Source: Streptomyces aquilus (lineage in GTDB: Bacteria; Actinomycetota; Actinomycetes; Streptomycetales; Streptomycetaceae). Taken from it: 64,000 nt of DNA. The stretch is from positions 558,001 to 622,000 of the forward strand of contig NZ_CP034463.1 of NCBI RefSeq assembly GCF_003955715.1, given 5' to 3'. The position numbers and the translations under genes were made by a program. Shown here in pieces: positions 9,643 through 18,776 of this stretch (positions within the stretch are counted from its first letter, which is position 1; every line of letters begins with the position of its first letter). The notes under the pieces are model-generated. The model worked only from the letters and a program-made list of their open reading frames with translations, did not search any database and was not told the DNA's origin.

Positions 9643-11397
9643 ATGAAGGGAACGCACCACCCCTCCGACCGGCGCAGAGGCGACCCGCGCCGGGTGCTCG
9701 GTCTGCTGCTGGCGCTGGTCGCCGCGATCGGGCTGACCAGCACCACCGCGTTCGCCGTACCGTCCCACAAGGGCGCGTCCGCGGCGACGGAGAACGTCGC
9801 GCTCAGTCCGATGGGCGCGGTGGCCGCGATGCAGCCCAGCTGGAACCTCGGCAACACCCTGGACGCCATCCCCGACGAGACGTCCTGGGGCAACCCACCG
9901 GTCACCAAGGCCCTGTTCGACACCATCAAGTCCCAGGGCTTCCGCAGCGTCCGGATCCCGGTGACGTGGACCGACCACCAGTCCTCCACTGCCCCCTACA
10001 CCATCGACGCGCGATGGATGACCCGCGTCAAGCAGGTGGTCGACTGGGCCCTGTCCGACGGTCTCTACGTCGTGGTCAACGTCCATCACGACTCGTGGCA
10101 GTGGATCGCGGACATGCCCACCGACCACGACAACGTCCTGGCCCGTTTCAAGGCCTCCTGGACGCAGATCGCCGCCACGTTCAAGGACTCCCCGAGCAGC
10201 CTGCTCTTCGAGAGCAACAACGAGCCGCAGTTCAACGACACCACCGACGCCCAGGGCATCCAGTACAACGACGAACTGAACACCGCGTTCCACAGCGTGG
10301 TGCGCCAGTCCGGCGGCAACAACGCGACCCGTCTGCTCGTCCTGCCCACCCTGCACACCAATTCCGGCCAGGATTTCCTGGACGCCCTGGTGAGCGAGAT
10401 GAAGTCGCTGAACGACCCCAACCTGGTGGCCACCGTGCACTACTACAGCTGGTACCCGTTCAGCGTGAACATCGCCGGCGGCACCCAGTTCGACGCCACC
10501 GCCCAGAAGGACCTCACCGACAACTTCGCCCGGCTCCGCGACACCCTTGTCTCCAAGGGAATCCCCGTCTACCTGGGCGAGTACGGCCTGTTGTCCTACC
10601 CCGACCACTTCCAACCCGCGCCGCGTGTCGAACGTGGCGAGGCGCTGAAGTACTTCGAGATGTTCGGATACGAGGCCCGCGTCTCCGGGGTGACCACGGC
10701 CCTGTGGGACGCCTACAACTTCCTGAACCGCTCCACGCTGCAATGGCGTGACCCCGAGCTGATCAACCTGATCAAGTCGAGCTGGACCACCCGCTCGGGC
10801 ACCGCCTCCTCGGACCGTGTCTTCCTGGCGAAGTCGAGTGCGATCACCACCAGGACGCTCACGCTGAACCCGAACGGCACCAGCTTCCGCGGCGTGTGGC
10901 AGGGCGGCAAACAGCTCGTCCGGGGGCGGGACTACACCGTCTCCGGCAACCAGCTCACGCTCACAGCCACCGCACTGACCCGGCTCGCCGGCGACCGCGC
11001 CTACGGGGTCAACGCGACGATCGAGGCCCGCTTCTCCCGGGGCCTGCCCTGGAAGATCCACGTGACCACGTACGACAGGCCGGTGCTCTCCGACGCGACC
11101 GGTGACGCCGGCGGACTCACCATCCCCACCCAGTACCGCGGTGACCAACTGGCCACCATGGAGGCCACGTACGCCGACGGCAGCAACGCCGGCCCGACCA
11201 ACTGGACTCCCTACCAGGAGTTCAACGAGGCCTTCTCTCCCGACTACCCGGGCAACGGTCTTCTCCTCACCTCCAAGTTCGTCAACTCACTGCGTGAGGA
11301 CACTCAGGCGACGCTCGTCTTCCACTTCTGGAGCGGTGCCACCGTGACGTACCACGTGACAAAGACCTCCGGCTCGGTGACCGGAACCGTCGCCTGA
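9643..11397 (+). CDS. secreted GH5 endo-beta-glucanase/xyloglucanase with CBM_X2
   Basis: A 584-residue secreted enzyme and the only clearly exported member of the locus. The signal peptide covers about 1-40 (basic start, then LGLLLALVAAIGL, ending near AFA). The GH5 domain, most like subfamily 4, covers about 55-385, with acid/base Glu194 in SNNEPQF and nucleophile Glu313 in YLGEYG. A CBM_X2 immunoglobulin-like module (from about 390) and a further beta domain (to 584) follow. The ATG at 9643 has GAGAGG eight bases upstream; the frame stays open further 5' into the GH43 gene, but that part is not coding. It likely makes the primary cuts in xyloglucan or beta-glucan outside the cell, feeding the cytoplasmic enzymes upstream. 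Confidence 0.93.
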   Translation: MKGTHHPSDRRRGDPRRVLGLLLALVAAIGLTSTTAFAVPSHKGASAATENVALSPMGAVAAMQPSWNLGNTLDAIPDETSWGNPPVTKALFDTIKSQGFRSVRIPVTWTDHQSSTAPYTIDARWMTRVKQVVDWALSDGLYVVVNVHHDSWQWIADMPTDHDNVLARFKASWTQIAATFKDSPSSLLFESNNEPQFNDTTDAQGIQYNDELNTAFHSVVRQSGGNNATRLLVLPTLHTNSGQDFLDALVSEMKSLNDPNLVATVHYYSWYPFSVNIAGGTQFDATAQKDLTDNFARLRDTLVSKGIPVYLGEYGLLSYPDHFQPAPRVERGEALKYFEMFGYEARVSGVTTALWDAYNFLNRSTLQWRDPELINLIKSSWTTRSGTASSDRVFLAKSSAITTRTLTLNPNGTSFRGVWQGGKQLVRGRDYTVSGNQLTLTATALTRLAGDRAYGVNATIEARFSRGLPWKIHVTTYDRPVLSDATGDAGGLTIPTQYRGDQLATMEATYADGSNAGPTNWTPYQEFNEAFSPDYPGNGLLLTSKFVNSLREDTQATLVFHFWSGATVTYHVTKTSGSVTGTVA

Positions 11398-11408
11398 CCC
11401 TTCCCCGC

Positions 11409-11434
11409 CCCCGGGTGCCGTCTGGCATCCGGGG
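11409..11434 (+). terminator. terminator of the glycosidase operon
   Basis: An 11-bp stem (CCCCGGGTGCC with GGCATCCGGGG, one G-U pair) and a four-base loop GTCT, followed by CTCTCTTTC. It starts 11 bp after the GH5 stop codon and closes the run that begins at 3763. Confidence 0.7.
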
Positions 11435-11829
11435 CTCTCTTTCCCCCGTCAGCCCTTCGGCGGACGCGTGCGCTCTTCTGACCAGTGGGGCGGCTACTGT
11501 TTCGACGGGGTGCAGGCCTTAAGCGGCCGCGTACGGCTGTGCACGCGCCGACCTGGCTGCGCCTGACCCACCCGGTACGCGCCGCTCTGCCGTCCGTCGT
11601 CCTGCGTGCCGCGCGCCGCCCCGACTCGAGGCGGAGGAGCCCGTCGAGTACACCCGCCCGCTCGGCGTCGGCGGCCTTGCCGACAGCGGTCCGCGTCAAA
11701 AGTGGTGAAACACCTGCCCTTCAGACCGCGCGCGGGGGCAGCGGACCGCTCCGTCATGCTTCCGCACGCTCTTCGTCCCGCGTCCGGTCACGCGGGACGA
11801 TGCGGGGAACAGCGAACAAGGGGTGGGAC
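11435..11829. other. no gene seen
   Basis: About 395 bp between the terminator and the next gene. Frames are open because of the GC content, but none shows a recognisable protein or a ribosome site. Presumed upstream region of the gene at 11830. Confidence 0.4.
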
Positions 11830-12129
11830 ATGTCCGTAGTGATGGCGATGAACTGGGTCGGGGTCACGCCCGAGCAGTACGACGTGGTGAGGGAGACGGT
11901 CGGCTGGGAGGAGTCCGCGCCGGTCGGCGGCGAGGTCCATGTGGCCTGGTTCGACGCGCAGGGACTCCATGTCATCGACGTCTGGGAGTCGGAGCAGGCC
12001 TTCCTGACCTTCTTCGCCGACCGTCTGGCCCCCGCGATCGAGAAGGCCGGCATCAGCGGCGCGCCGGAGACCGGCTTCAGCCCCCTGTACCGGCGATTCA
12101 TCGCACCGGGAGTTACCGGCGCGGCATGA
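11830..12129 (+). CDS. small conserved hypothetical protein, possible ferredoxin-like barrel
   Basis: A 99-residue soluble protein. The alternation of strands and helices (VMAMNWVGVTPEQYD, VHVAWFDAQGLHVIDVWES, then a helix) resembles small dimeric alpha/beta-barrel proteins of the ABM/Dabb type, but no catalytic residue can be assigned. The ATG is preceded by AAGGGGTGGG. It stands alone between the glycan locus and the IS element. Function unknown. Confidence 0.7.
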   Translation: MSVVMAMNWVGVTPEQYDVVRETVGWEESAPVGGEVHVAWFDAQGLHVIDVWESEQAFLTFFADRLAPAIEKAGISGAPETGFSPLYRRFIAPGVTGAA

Positions 12130-12186
12130 GAAGGGGTCGGCGCCGCATGAGACGAGGTCGGCGCCGTCTGAGAAACCACCGGCGCC
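12124..12186. repeat. 21-bp tandem repeat, three units
   Basis: Units at 12124-12144, 12145-12165 and 12166-12186 share the pattern GCATGAGA-N6-GGTCGGCGCC; the third is diverged. The array starts on the last codons of the 99-residue gene and continues downstream. No function is apparent. A weak hairpin (CCGGGT 12241-12246 with ACCCGG 12258-12263) follows and might be a terminator. Confidence 0.6.
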
Positions 12187-12321
12187 GCGAACGGTCGGCA
12201 CCGCAACGGCAGCTTCGCCCCGAACCCGTGTCCTGAGCGGCCGGGTGGGTATCCCTTACCCGGACCCGGGGCGAAGCTTCCTCAATGGCTCACCGCATGG
12301 AGGCGCCTTCGGCGCCTTCGG

Positions 12322-12462
12322 TTAGCTGGGGCAGGAGCGCCGGGCGCGGCGGCGGATGCCGTAGAAGGCCGCGGCGCCCAAGGCGATGACCGCGGCCGCG
12401 CCTGCGGCTGTCGACCCGGCCGATGCGCTCGAACCGGTCCCGGCTCGGATGGAGGAGATCAT
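12322..12462 (-). CDS. 46-residue membrane-anchor peptide or gene remnant
   Basis: Reads MISSIRAG, then a Ser/Ala/Gly linker, a hydrophobic segment GAAAVIALGAAAFYGI and a basic tail RRRARRSCPS. This is the layout of the C-terminal anchor of an actinobacterial surface protein, so it may be the 3' remnant of a longer gene. No convincing ribosome site precedes the ATG at 12462. The IS5-type element lies 158 bp upstream. Confidence 0.35.
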   Translation of the reverse strand: MISSIRAGTGSSASAGSTAAGAAAVIALGAAAFYGIRRRARRSCPS

Positions 12463-12619
12463 GCGTCCGGGCCGCCACCCCGCCGCTCGATCGGCGCAGA
12501 CCGGACGACGTCCGTCTCGTCCCAGTCCTACAGCCCTGTCATGACGCGAGACTTCGGCCTGTGTCTCACTTCGAGTCCCGGCGGATCAGTCTCACGACCG
12601 TGGTCCTTTTGCGGCTCTA

Positions 12620-13487
12620 AGACCGTGTCCTACGTGGTCAGGCGGACGTTGATTCGTTCATGGGGCGGGGTACATGGAGTTGGATTGTTCCGGACGGGCT
12701 GTGGGAGATCGCAAAGCCACTGATCCCTCCGTCACGGGTGCGGCCGCAGGGCGGCGGAACGCAGGACACGCCTGACGAGACACTGTTCGCGGCGATCGTC
12801 TACGTCCTGGTCAGCGGCTGCGCCTGGCGCCAACTGCCGCCCTGCTTCGGCATATCGAAGTCGACCGCCCACCGCCGGTTCCTGATCTGGTCGAGAGCCG
12901 GCGTCTGGGGCCGCCTGCACGAAGCCGTACTGCACCGCCTCGACGACGCCGGCCTCATCGACGTCACCCGCGTCGTCCTCGACACGGCCCACGTCAGGGC
13001 TAAAAAGGGGGCGAACACACAGGTCCGAGCCCCGTGGACCGAGGCAAACCGGGTTCCAAGATGCACGTCCTGTCGGACGCGAACGGACTGCCCCTTCTCG
13101 TCGGCATCTCAGCCGGCAACACCCACGACAGCGAAGGGCTGAAGCCCATGATCGAGGGTCACCAAACGAGACACGACCCCTGCAACGGCCGGTACTTCAA
13201 GCCCCAGCGTCTACACGCAGACAAAGCTTACGACCGTGCCGACCTGCGCAGATGGCTCCGATGGAAACGCATAGGCGTGCGCATCGCCCGCAAAGGCATC
13301 GAGTCCAGCGAACGATTAGGGCGGCGCAGGTGGGTGATCGAGCGCACCATGTCGTGGCTGTCCGGCTACCGCAGACTCAGCCCCCGCTACGAGCGAAATC
13401 CCCGTAACTACCTGGCCTTCCTCGGGCTCGCCGCAGCCATCTGCTGCTACAAGCGGCTCGTCCGCCTCACCACGTAGGACACGGTCT
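12620..13487 (+). mobile_element. IS5-family insertion sequence (IS427-like), apparently intact
   Basis: The element is 868 bp. Left end 12620-12646 and right end 13461-13487 are 27-bp inverted repeats differing at one position. The trinucleotide TAA sits at both junctions if GACC...GGTC is taken as the element tip, consistent with a short target duplication. It contains one transposase in two overlapping frames. Length, repeats and frameshift layout match the IS427 group. Confidence 0.88.
12660..13477 (+). CDS. IS5-family transposase made by -1 frameshift
   Basis: The first frame starts at 12660 (GIS/HTH-type N-terminus, CAWRQLPPCFG, then VVLDTAHVRAKKG with the first catalytic Asp). The second is open to 13477 and carries ADKAYD and the final Glu in RWVIERTMSW, giving a DDE set. 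The switch falls at 13004-13010, where A AAG GGG in the zero frame is a good slippery heptamer. After the shift the protein continues GEHTGPSPVDRGKPGSK, as expected for the family. Without the shift, translation ends at 13142 and lacks the second Asp and the Glu. Confidence 0.88.
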
Positions 13488-13500
13488 AAGTCTTTGGCGA

Positions 13501-14112
13501 TCACGGTCTGGCGTTCTGTCCCATGATCTCCCGGGCCGTGCGGGCAGCCTTCGCCTCGGTGTCCGAGAGGGCTGCGCTTCCCATGCCGAACAAGCCCTGC
13601 CTCAGGAACACCGCCAGGCCGTGCGCGGCGGCGGCGATCCGCAGCAGCAGGTCGAACGCGGCATCCGGGGCCGGAGCGAGCTGCCGGGCCACCGGCAACA
13701 GGAGGCCGGCCACCTCGTCGCCCGCCGAGGCCAGTTCGGCGAACCTGGATTTGTCGAGTCCCGCGTTGAAGGTGACATCGAACAGAGCGGGTTCCTCGGC
13801 AGCGAATCTGACGTACGCAGCCGCAAAGGACGCCAGCTGCTCGACGGGGTCCTCGCTGGGATTCATGACCGCGGCGAAGCGAGTCCGCTGCTCGTGGTAG
13901 CCCCGTGTGGCGAGTTGCGCCAGCAGCGCGTCGCGGTCGGCGAAGTGCTTGTACGGCGCCGCGACACTCACTCCGGCCCGGCGGCTCGCCTCGGCCAGGG
14001 TGAAGCCGTGCGGGCCTCGCTCGCCGACCAGTTCCAAGGAAGCCTCCAGGAGGGCGTTGCGCAGGTTGCCGTGATGGTGGCCGACCGGACGACGAGCAGT
14101 GGGAGGAGACAT
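13501..14112 (-). CDS. TetR/AcrR family regulator
   Basis: A 203-residue repressor-type protein. The N-terminal helix-turn-helix (about 18-62) ends in the usual VSVAAPYKHFADRDALLAQ, and the rest is a helical ligand-binding domain like the WHG-type TetR C-terminus. It is divergent from the VOC gene at 14166, with a nested dyad (14120-14154) in the 53-bp gap, so it probably represses itself and that gene. The ligand is unknown. Confidence 0.9.
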   Translation of the reverse strand: MSPPTARRPVGHHHGNLRNALLEASLELVGERGPHGFTLAEASRRAGVSVAAPYKHFADRDALLAQLATRGYHEQRTRFAAVMNPSEDPVEQLASFAAAYVRFAAEEPALFDVTFNAGLDKSRFAELASAGDEVAGLLLPVARQLAPAPDAAFDLLLRIAAAAHGLAVFLRQGLFGMGSAALSDTEAKAARTAREIMGQNARP

Positions 14113-14119
14113 GCCGATA

Positions 14120-14154
14120 GGTTAACATCGCTTACCAGGTAAATGGCATTAACC
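14120..14154. promoter_or_regulatory. nested dyad operator between TetR and VOC genes
   Basis: Outer arms GGTTAA (14120-14125) and TTAACC (14149-14154) and inner arms TTACC (14132-14136) and GGTAA (14138-14142) share the same centre at 14137. The 35-bp symmetric site lies in the TetR/VOC intergenic region. Binding by the adjacent TetR protein is inference. Confidence 0.6.
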
Positions 14155-14165
14155 AAGGAGTCATC

Positions 14166-14579
14166 ATGTCCATTGCTCGCTTCCACCACGTCAACCTCTC
14201 GGTCGCGGACCTCGCCGCGCAGGAAGCCTGGTACGCCGACGCCTTCGGACTCACGCACGTCGAGGAGCGCCTGGAGATACCCGAAGCCGGAGTCCGCACC
14301 GTCGTGCTGAGCGACACGGCGGGCCTGCGAGTGGAGTTCGTCGAGCGATCCGGCTCGCGCCCCGTGTCGCATTCCGACGCGTTCGCCGCCACCGCCATGC
14401 AGACCTTCACCCACCTGGCCCTGCAAGTCCCCGATCTCGACGGCACGTTCGCCCGTCTGACACAGGACTGCGGTGCAGCTTCAGTGTCGCCGCCGGCGCC
14501 CGGCGCCAGTGCCGGTATGCGGTACGCGTACGTCGCCGACCCCGAGGGCAATCTGCTGGAGCTGATCGAGACGAACTGA
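14166..14579 (+). CDS. VOC family (glyoxalase-fold) protein
   Basis: A 137-residue protein with two beta-alpha-beta-beta-beta units. HHVNLSVADL opens the first and FTHLALQVPDLD the second; VADPEGNLLELIE closes it with the usual metal-site Glu. An AAGGAG ribosome site precedes the ATG. Such proteins include dioxygenases, glyoxalases and resistance proteins. The linked TetR gene suggests small-molecule-induced detoxification or degradation, but the substrate is not evident. Confidence 0.88.
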   Translation: MSIARFHHVNLSVADLAAQEAWYADAFGLTHVEERLEIPEAGVRTVVLSDTAGLRVEFVERSGSRPVSHSDAFAATAMQTFTHLALQVPDLDGTFARLTQDCGAASVSPPAPGASAGMRYAYVADPEGNLLELIETN

Positions 14580-14944
14580 GCAGGGCGGGTTGGGGCGTCG
14601 CATCACGGAGCCCCAACAGAGGATGGGGGCGTGCGGGCGTCAGGTGCCGCCGCGCGGAGAAGAGTGGCCACATGCGCCATGACCGGCGAGGGGCATCGAG
14701 CACATGACGTCGCGCGCCACCGGCCGCGGAGTCCTTGACGGCGACCAAGTGGTCGGTGAGGACGGCGAGTTGACCGTTGGCTTCGCGCTCAACGAGGAGC
14801 ACCCGACCGCGACGGCCGAGGAGCACGGCGTCGCGGTGGGCCGCGGCGACATCTCCGTCGTACGCACTGGGCGACTGGTGTGCGTAGCAAGGCTGCGACT
14901 CGCCCCGCCTCTCCTCGGCGCGGCCGACGACCCGCTGGGGCGCA
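14580..14944. other. no gene seen
   Basis: About 365 bp between the convergent VOC and LysE-type genes. Several frames are open, one of which (minus strand) reads LLGRRGRVLLVEREANGQLAVLTDHL and has some protein-like character. It has no start signal, no clear homolog known to me and no ribosome site. It may be a decayed gene. Confidence 0.35.
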
Positions 14945-15583
14945 TCAGTCCTTGCGGCCTGTCGCGGCGACGGTGACACCCAGGCCGATCATGGTGAGCC
15001 CGCCGATCCCGCCGACCAGGGAAAGCCGCTGCGGCGAGCGCGCGAACCAGTCCCGGGCAGTGGCCGCTGCGAGGCCCCACACCATGTCGGACGCCACAGC
15101 GATGACGTTGAACACCAGGCCCAGCAGCAGCATCTGCACCGCCACATGTCCCTGACCACGGTCGACGAACTGCGGCAGCACCGCGGCGAAGAACACGATG
15201 GTCTTGGGATTGGTCACGCCGACGGCGAACCCCTCCCAAAACGTTCGCAGACCACCCTGCGCGGCCCCCGCTCCGGTGACGACGGCGTGCAACGACGCAC
15301 GCTCACGCCAGGCCTTGATGCCGAGAAACACCAAGTAGGCGGCACCCACCAACTTGAGCAGCGTGAACACGAGAACCGAGCGTTCCACCACCGCCCCCAC
15401 CCCGAATGCCACGGCCACGATCAGCACATAAGCGCCGACCGTGTTGCCCACCACCGTGGTCAACGCGGCACGGCGCCCCTGCGCCAACGCCCGCCCGATC
15501 ACGAACAGCACGCTCGGCCCGGGAATCACGATCAGCAGGAACGACATGGCCGCAAAGGCGAGCAAACGGTCAGCAGACACCAT
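14945..15583 (-). CDS. LysE/RhtB family exporter
   Basis: A 212-residue integral membrane protein with about six hydrophobic segments. The family signature is near the N-terminus (FLLIVIPGPSVLFVIGRAL) and VGVTNPKTIVFFAAVLPQF lies in the middle. Members export amino acids or related small metabolites. The start is uncertain: ATG 15583 gives the usual N-terminus, ATG 15592 is three codons longer, and neither has a good ribosome site. Confidence 0.88.
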   Translation of the reverse strand: MVSADRLLAFAAMSFLLIVIPGPSVLFVIGRALAQGRRAALTTVVGNTVGAYVLIVAVAFGVGAVVERSVLVFTLLKLVGAAYLVFLGIKAWRERASLHAVVTGAGAAQGGLRTFWEGFAVGVTNPKTIVFFAAVLPQFVDRGQGHVAVQMLLLGLVFNVIAVASDMVWGLAAATARDWFARSPQRLSLVGGIGGLTMIGLGVTVAATGRKD

Positions 15584-16190
15584 GAAGGTCATACAAGCAC
15601 GGGGAGGCTCGCCCATCCAGCTGTTTTCCTCATCAAAGACGGAGACCGAGAGTGCAGACATGTTCGGACGAAGGCCGCTTCCGTGTAGGGCAGATACCGA
15701 ACGGTCCCTGGGTCGGCGACCGAGGCAGGCGGCCAGAAGGGGCCCTCCCGGTAGGCGGGGAGGCCGATACCACCCCGGCGGAATACGCCCTTGCCGCCTC
15801 GGACACATTCGGGACGCCTGCGCGGCCGACAAGCGCGTGTGTCGGAACGCTCTCGACAAGCTCCACAGTCACCCCGGCAGTGCCAGTCACTCGGCGCATC
15901 TTCCACGATCGTCGTATCTACGAGGGGTGCCGAAGGTGGGGTGGTTTGCAGGCAGCCCGCTCAGGCCGCGACGCCGGGCCGGACCGCGCGATACGAAAGG
16001 CGCTGCCCATGATCACCGGCGTAGCGGGCGGCGCACACAGGGGAGCGGGATCTGCACATCACCCGGCGCCCGCCCCGGCGAACTGCCGGTGGATCTTGTA
16101 CAACCATCCGGTGACGCGCGGGGTCTTGAGCTGGTGCGCGGACCGATACAGGGGTCTGCCGCATCAGTGCATTTGTGAGCAGGAGGTTCT
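15584..16190. other. no gene seen
   Basis: About 607 bp between the divergent LysE-type and FG-GAP genes. I find no recognisable protein on either strand. The last bases include AGGAGG (16181-16186) for the gene at 16191. Confidence 0.4.
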
Positions 16191-17684
16191 GTGCGTACCC
16201 GCACCCTTCGCACTTCGACGGCCGTCTGGGTGGTCCTGGCCGCGACCGCCGCCCTCTCCCCCACTGCCCTGGCTGGGCCGGCCGCCGCCGAGCAGGCCAC
16301 CGGCCCGACCCGGGCCGACTTCAACGGAGACGGCGTGGCCGACACCGCCGCAGCCGCGTCCCTCGCCACCGTCGGCGGCCAGGAGCGCGCCGGGTACGTC
16401 GCGGTGACGTACGGCAGCCGCACGAAGGCCCTCAAAGACCAGACCCGCCGCGTCTACAGCCAGAACACCCCCGGGGTGCCGGGTTCCGCGGAGAGCGACG
16501 ACACCTTCGGCTCCACTCTGACCGCCGCCGACCTCGACGGCGACGGCTTCACCGACCTCGTCGTCGGCACCCCTGGCGAGGCGGTCGGCGACACCGACAA
16601 CCAGGCGGGCACGCTGACCGTGTTGTGGGGCGCCAAGGGCGGTCTGACCGGGGGCACGGTCATCAAGGGCGCCCCGTTCGAGCGGCTGGGCGTCGCCCTG
16701 ACCGCAGGGGACTTCGACGGCGACGGCCATCGCGACCTCGCCACCGGTACCACCGTCGCGTACGGCCCCTTCGGCCGCACCACTGGCCCGGCCCGGACCG
16801 AGGCGATGGACGCCCGCGTGGGCGGTGACCCGGAAGAGTTGTGGAACCCGCCCGTGTTGGCCGCGGGGGACGTGAACGGCGACGGCCTCGACGACGTCGT
16901 CGCCGTCATCTCCCACGGCCAGGATGAACTGCCCTACCACGGTCCCCGTCTGGTCAACTGGTTCCCCGGCTCCACGCACGGCCTCACAACCGGGCAGACG
17001 CTGCGCGATGCGGCCACCGGCCAGACCATCGACGGCGGCCGCGACGTCGCCGTCGGCGATCTCGACCGCGACGGCCGCGCCGACATCGTCCTCGGACGCC
17101 CCGGCGACGAGGACATGCAGGGCACCGACGATGTCAACGCCGTGGGCGGCGCCGTCGAGATCGTGCGCGGCGGCCCTTCGGGCCCCGACACCACCGTTCC
17201 CCGCGTCCGCTTCGACCAGGACACCGTCGGCGTCCCGGGCACCGGCGAGTACGGCGACGACTGGGGCGGCTTGGTCTGTCTCGGCGACGTCGACGGCGAC
17301 GGCCGCCTCGACCTCGCCGTTGGAACACCGGGCGAGGACGTAGGCAGCGCCTCGGACGCCGGCGCGGTGACCCTCCTGCACGGCAGCCCCTCCGGGATCA
17401 CCGCCTCCGGCGCGAAGACGTTCACGCAGAACAGCGCATCGGTGCCCGGCACCGCGGAGCGGTCTGACGCATTCGGAGCGGCCGTACATCTGGCGGACAC
17501 GACCGGTGATGGCCGCGCCGAGCTCTGGATCGGAGCCCCGGGCGAGAACAGCCCGGCGGGCGGGGTCTGGGTACTCAAGGGCGCCTCGCCCCTGCCGACC
17601 GGCACCGGTTCCGCCGCCTTCGGCCCGCCGGCACTGGGCCTGGGCACCACAACCAGCCACCTCGGCAGCGGCTTCGACCAATAG
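16191..17684 (+). CDS. secreted FG-GAP/VCBS repeat (integrin-like propeller) protein
   Basis: A 497-residue exported protein. The signal peptide covers about 1-32 (basic start, VWVVLAATAALSPTALA, then GPAAAEQ). The rest is a seven-bladed type propeller with calcium-binding DxDxDG loops: DFNGDGVADT, DLDGDGFTDL, DFDGDGHRDL, DVNGDGLDD, DLDRDGRADI, DVDGDGRLDL and DTTGDGRAEL. GTG is the start, with AGGAGG four bases upstream. Such proteins sit at the cell surface or are released. No enzyme domain or anchor is seen. Confidence 0.9.
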   Translation: MRTRTLRTSTAVWVVLAATAALSPTALAGPAAAEQATGPTRADFNGDGVADTAAAASLATVGGQERAGYVAVTYGSRTKALKDQTRRVYSQNTPGVPGSAESDDTFGSTLTAADLDGDGFTDLVVGTPGEAVGDTDNQAGTLTVLWGAKGGLTGGTVIKGAPFERLGVALTAGDFDGDGHRDLATGTTVAYGPFGRTTGPARTEAMDARVGGDPEELWNPPVLAAGDVNGDGLDDVVAVISHGQDELPYHGPRLVNWFPGSTHGLTTGQTLRDAATGQTIDGGRDVAVGDLDRDGRADIVLGRPGDEDMQGTDDVNAVGGAVEIVRGGPSGPDTTVPRVRFDQDTVGVPGTGEYGDDWGGLVCLGDVDGDGRLDLAVGTPGEDVGSASDAGAVTLLHGSPSGITASGAKTFTQNSASVPGTAERSDAFGAAVHLADTTGDGRAELWIGAPGENSPAGGVWVLKGASPLPTGTGSAAFGPPALGLGTTTSHLGSGFDQ

Positions 17685-17906
17685 GCCATGGTGCTTGGAC
17701 CGTCCGGTTGCCCGCACGGGTACGCCGCTCACTGACGTGCAGTGAGACCCGGCGAGCCGTGGCCCCGCACCGACGCGAAAGGCACTTCCCGTCGTCGTCC
17801 AGCACGGCGCACGGTGATGCGCGAGGAGGCCGGGCAGTCGAACTGTTCGACGGTCATTTCTGAGAACGCGGTTGGGTGTGGATACAGGCATGGCAGGATC
17901 GCGGCC

Positions 17907-18776
17907 ATGCCCCTCCGCGTTCCCCGCCTCCACATCGGCTCGATCGAGATCATCGCGCTCAACGACGGAGAGGGCCCGTTCTTCTCCCCGCGTGCCGAGG
18001 CCTTCCCCGAGGCCACCGCCGCTCAGTGGGCCGAGGCCGACCGACACGACCCGGGCGCGGTCGATGCGGAGGGCCGCTGGTGGCTCCAGTTCCGTGCGTA
18101 TGCGATCCGCAGCGACAAGGGCGTCACCGTCGTGGACGCCGGGATCGGTCCGGCCGACAGCCCGGCCAGCTCGTGGGCACCCGTGCCCGGTGCGCTCCCC
18201 CAGTCGCTGGCCGCCGCGGGCATCGACCCAGCGGAGGTCGACACGGTGGTGCTCACGCATCTGCACACCGACCACGTCGGGTGGGCAGTCGTCACTGAGG
18301 CGGCCGCCCCATCAGCGAGCGCCGCTGTGGACGCCAACGCTTCGACAGGCAGTACGACCAGTGCCCGCCGCCCCTACTTCCCGAACGCCGAATACCTGCT
18401 CCAACGGGCCGAGTTCGACGCCCTCGACGCCCTCAACCCACAGCTTCGCGAGACCCTGACCGACCCGCTCACCGCGGCCGGCCGGCTCCGGCTCCTCGAC
18501 GGCGACACGCCGCTGCGCGCTGGGCGCGCGGTCGCCACACCCGGCCACACCCCTGGCCACCAGAGCGTGCTGGTCACCGACGGCCCCGAACAGGTACTCA
18601 TCACCGGAGACCTCCTCGTCCACGCACTCCAACTACTCAACCCCGAACTCGCCTATGTGCACGAGAACGATCCTGAGGAAGCCAGGCACTCGAGGAAGCG
18701 CATGCTCAGCCGTGAAACCGCCACCACGCTGCACCTGGCGACGCCGCATCTGACGCAGCCGTTCGTCTCTGCGTGA
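17907..18776 (+). CDS. metallo-beta-lactamase fold hydrolase
   Basis: A 289-residue cytoplasmic MBL-fold enzyme. The metal site LTHLHTDHVG (HxHxDH) is intact, with further ligands in ATPGHTPGHQ and LITGDLLVHA. An Ala/Ser/Thr-rich insertion follows the metal motif. Lactonase-like and general hydrolase members share this form. The frame is open upstream to 17742, but the ATG at 17907, with AGGA nine bases upstream, starts the conserved part. Confidence 0.87.
   Translation: MPLRVPRLHIGSIEIIALNDGEGPFFSPRAEAFPEATAAQWAEADRHDPGAVDAEGRWWLQFRAYAIRSDKGVTVVDAGIGPADSPASSWAPVPGALPQSLAAAGIDPAEVDTVVLTHLHTDHVGWAVVTEAAAPSASAAVDANASTGSTTSARRPYFPNAEYLLQRAEFDALDALNPQLRETLTDPLTAAGRLRLLDGDTPLRAGRAVATPGHTPGHQSVLVTDGPEQVLITGDLLVHALQLLNPELAYVHENDPEEARHSRKRMLSRETATTLHLATPHLTQPFVSA

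Noticed and set aside
15652..16407. Plus-strand frame before the FG-GAP gene
   Set aside because: It overlaps the signal peptide of the FG-GAP gene in another frame, has no ribosome site and no recognisable domain.
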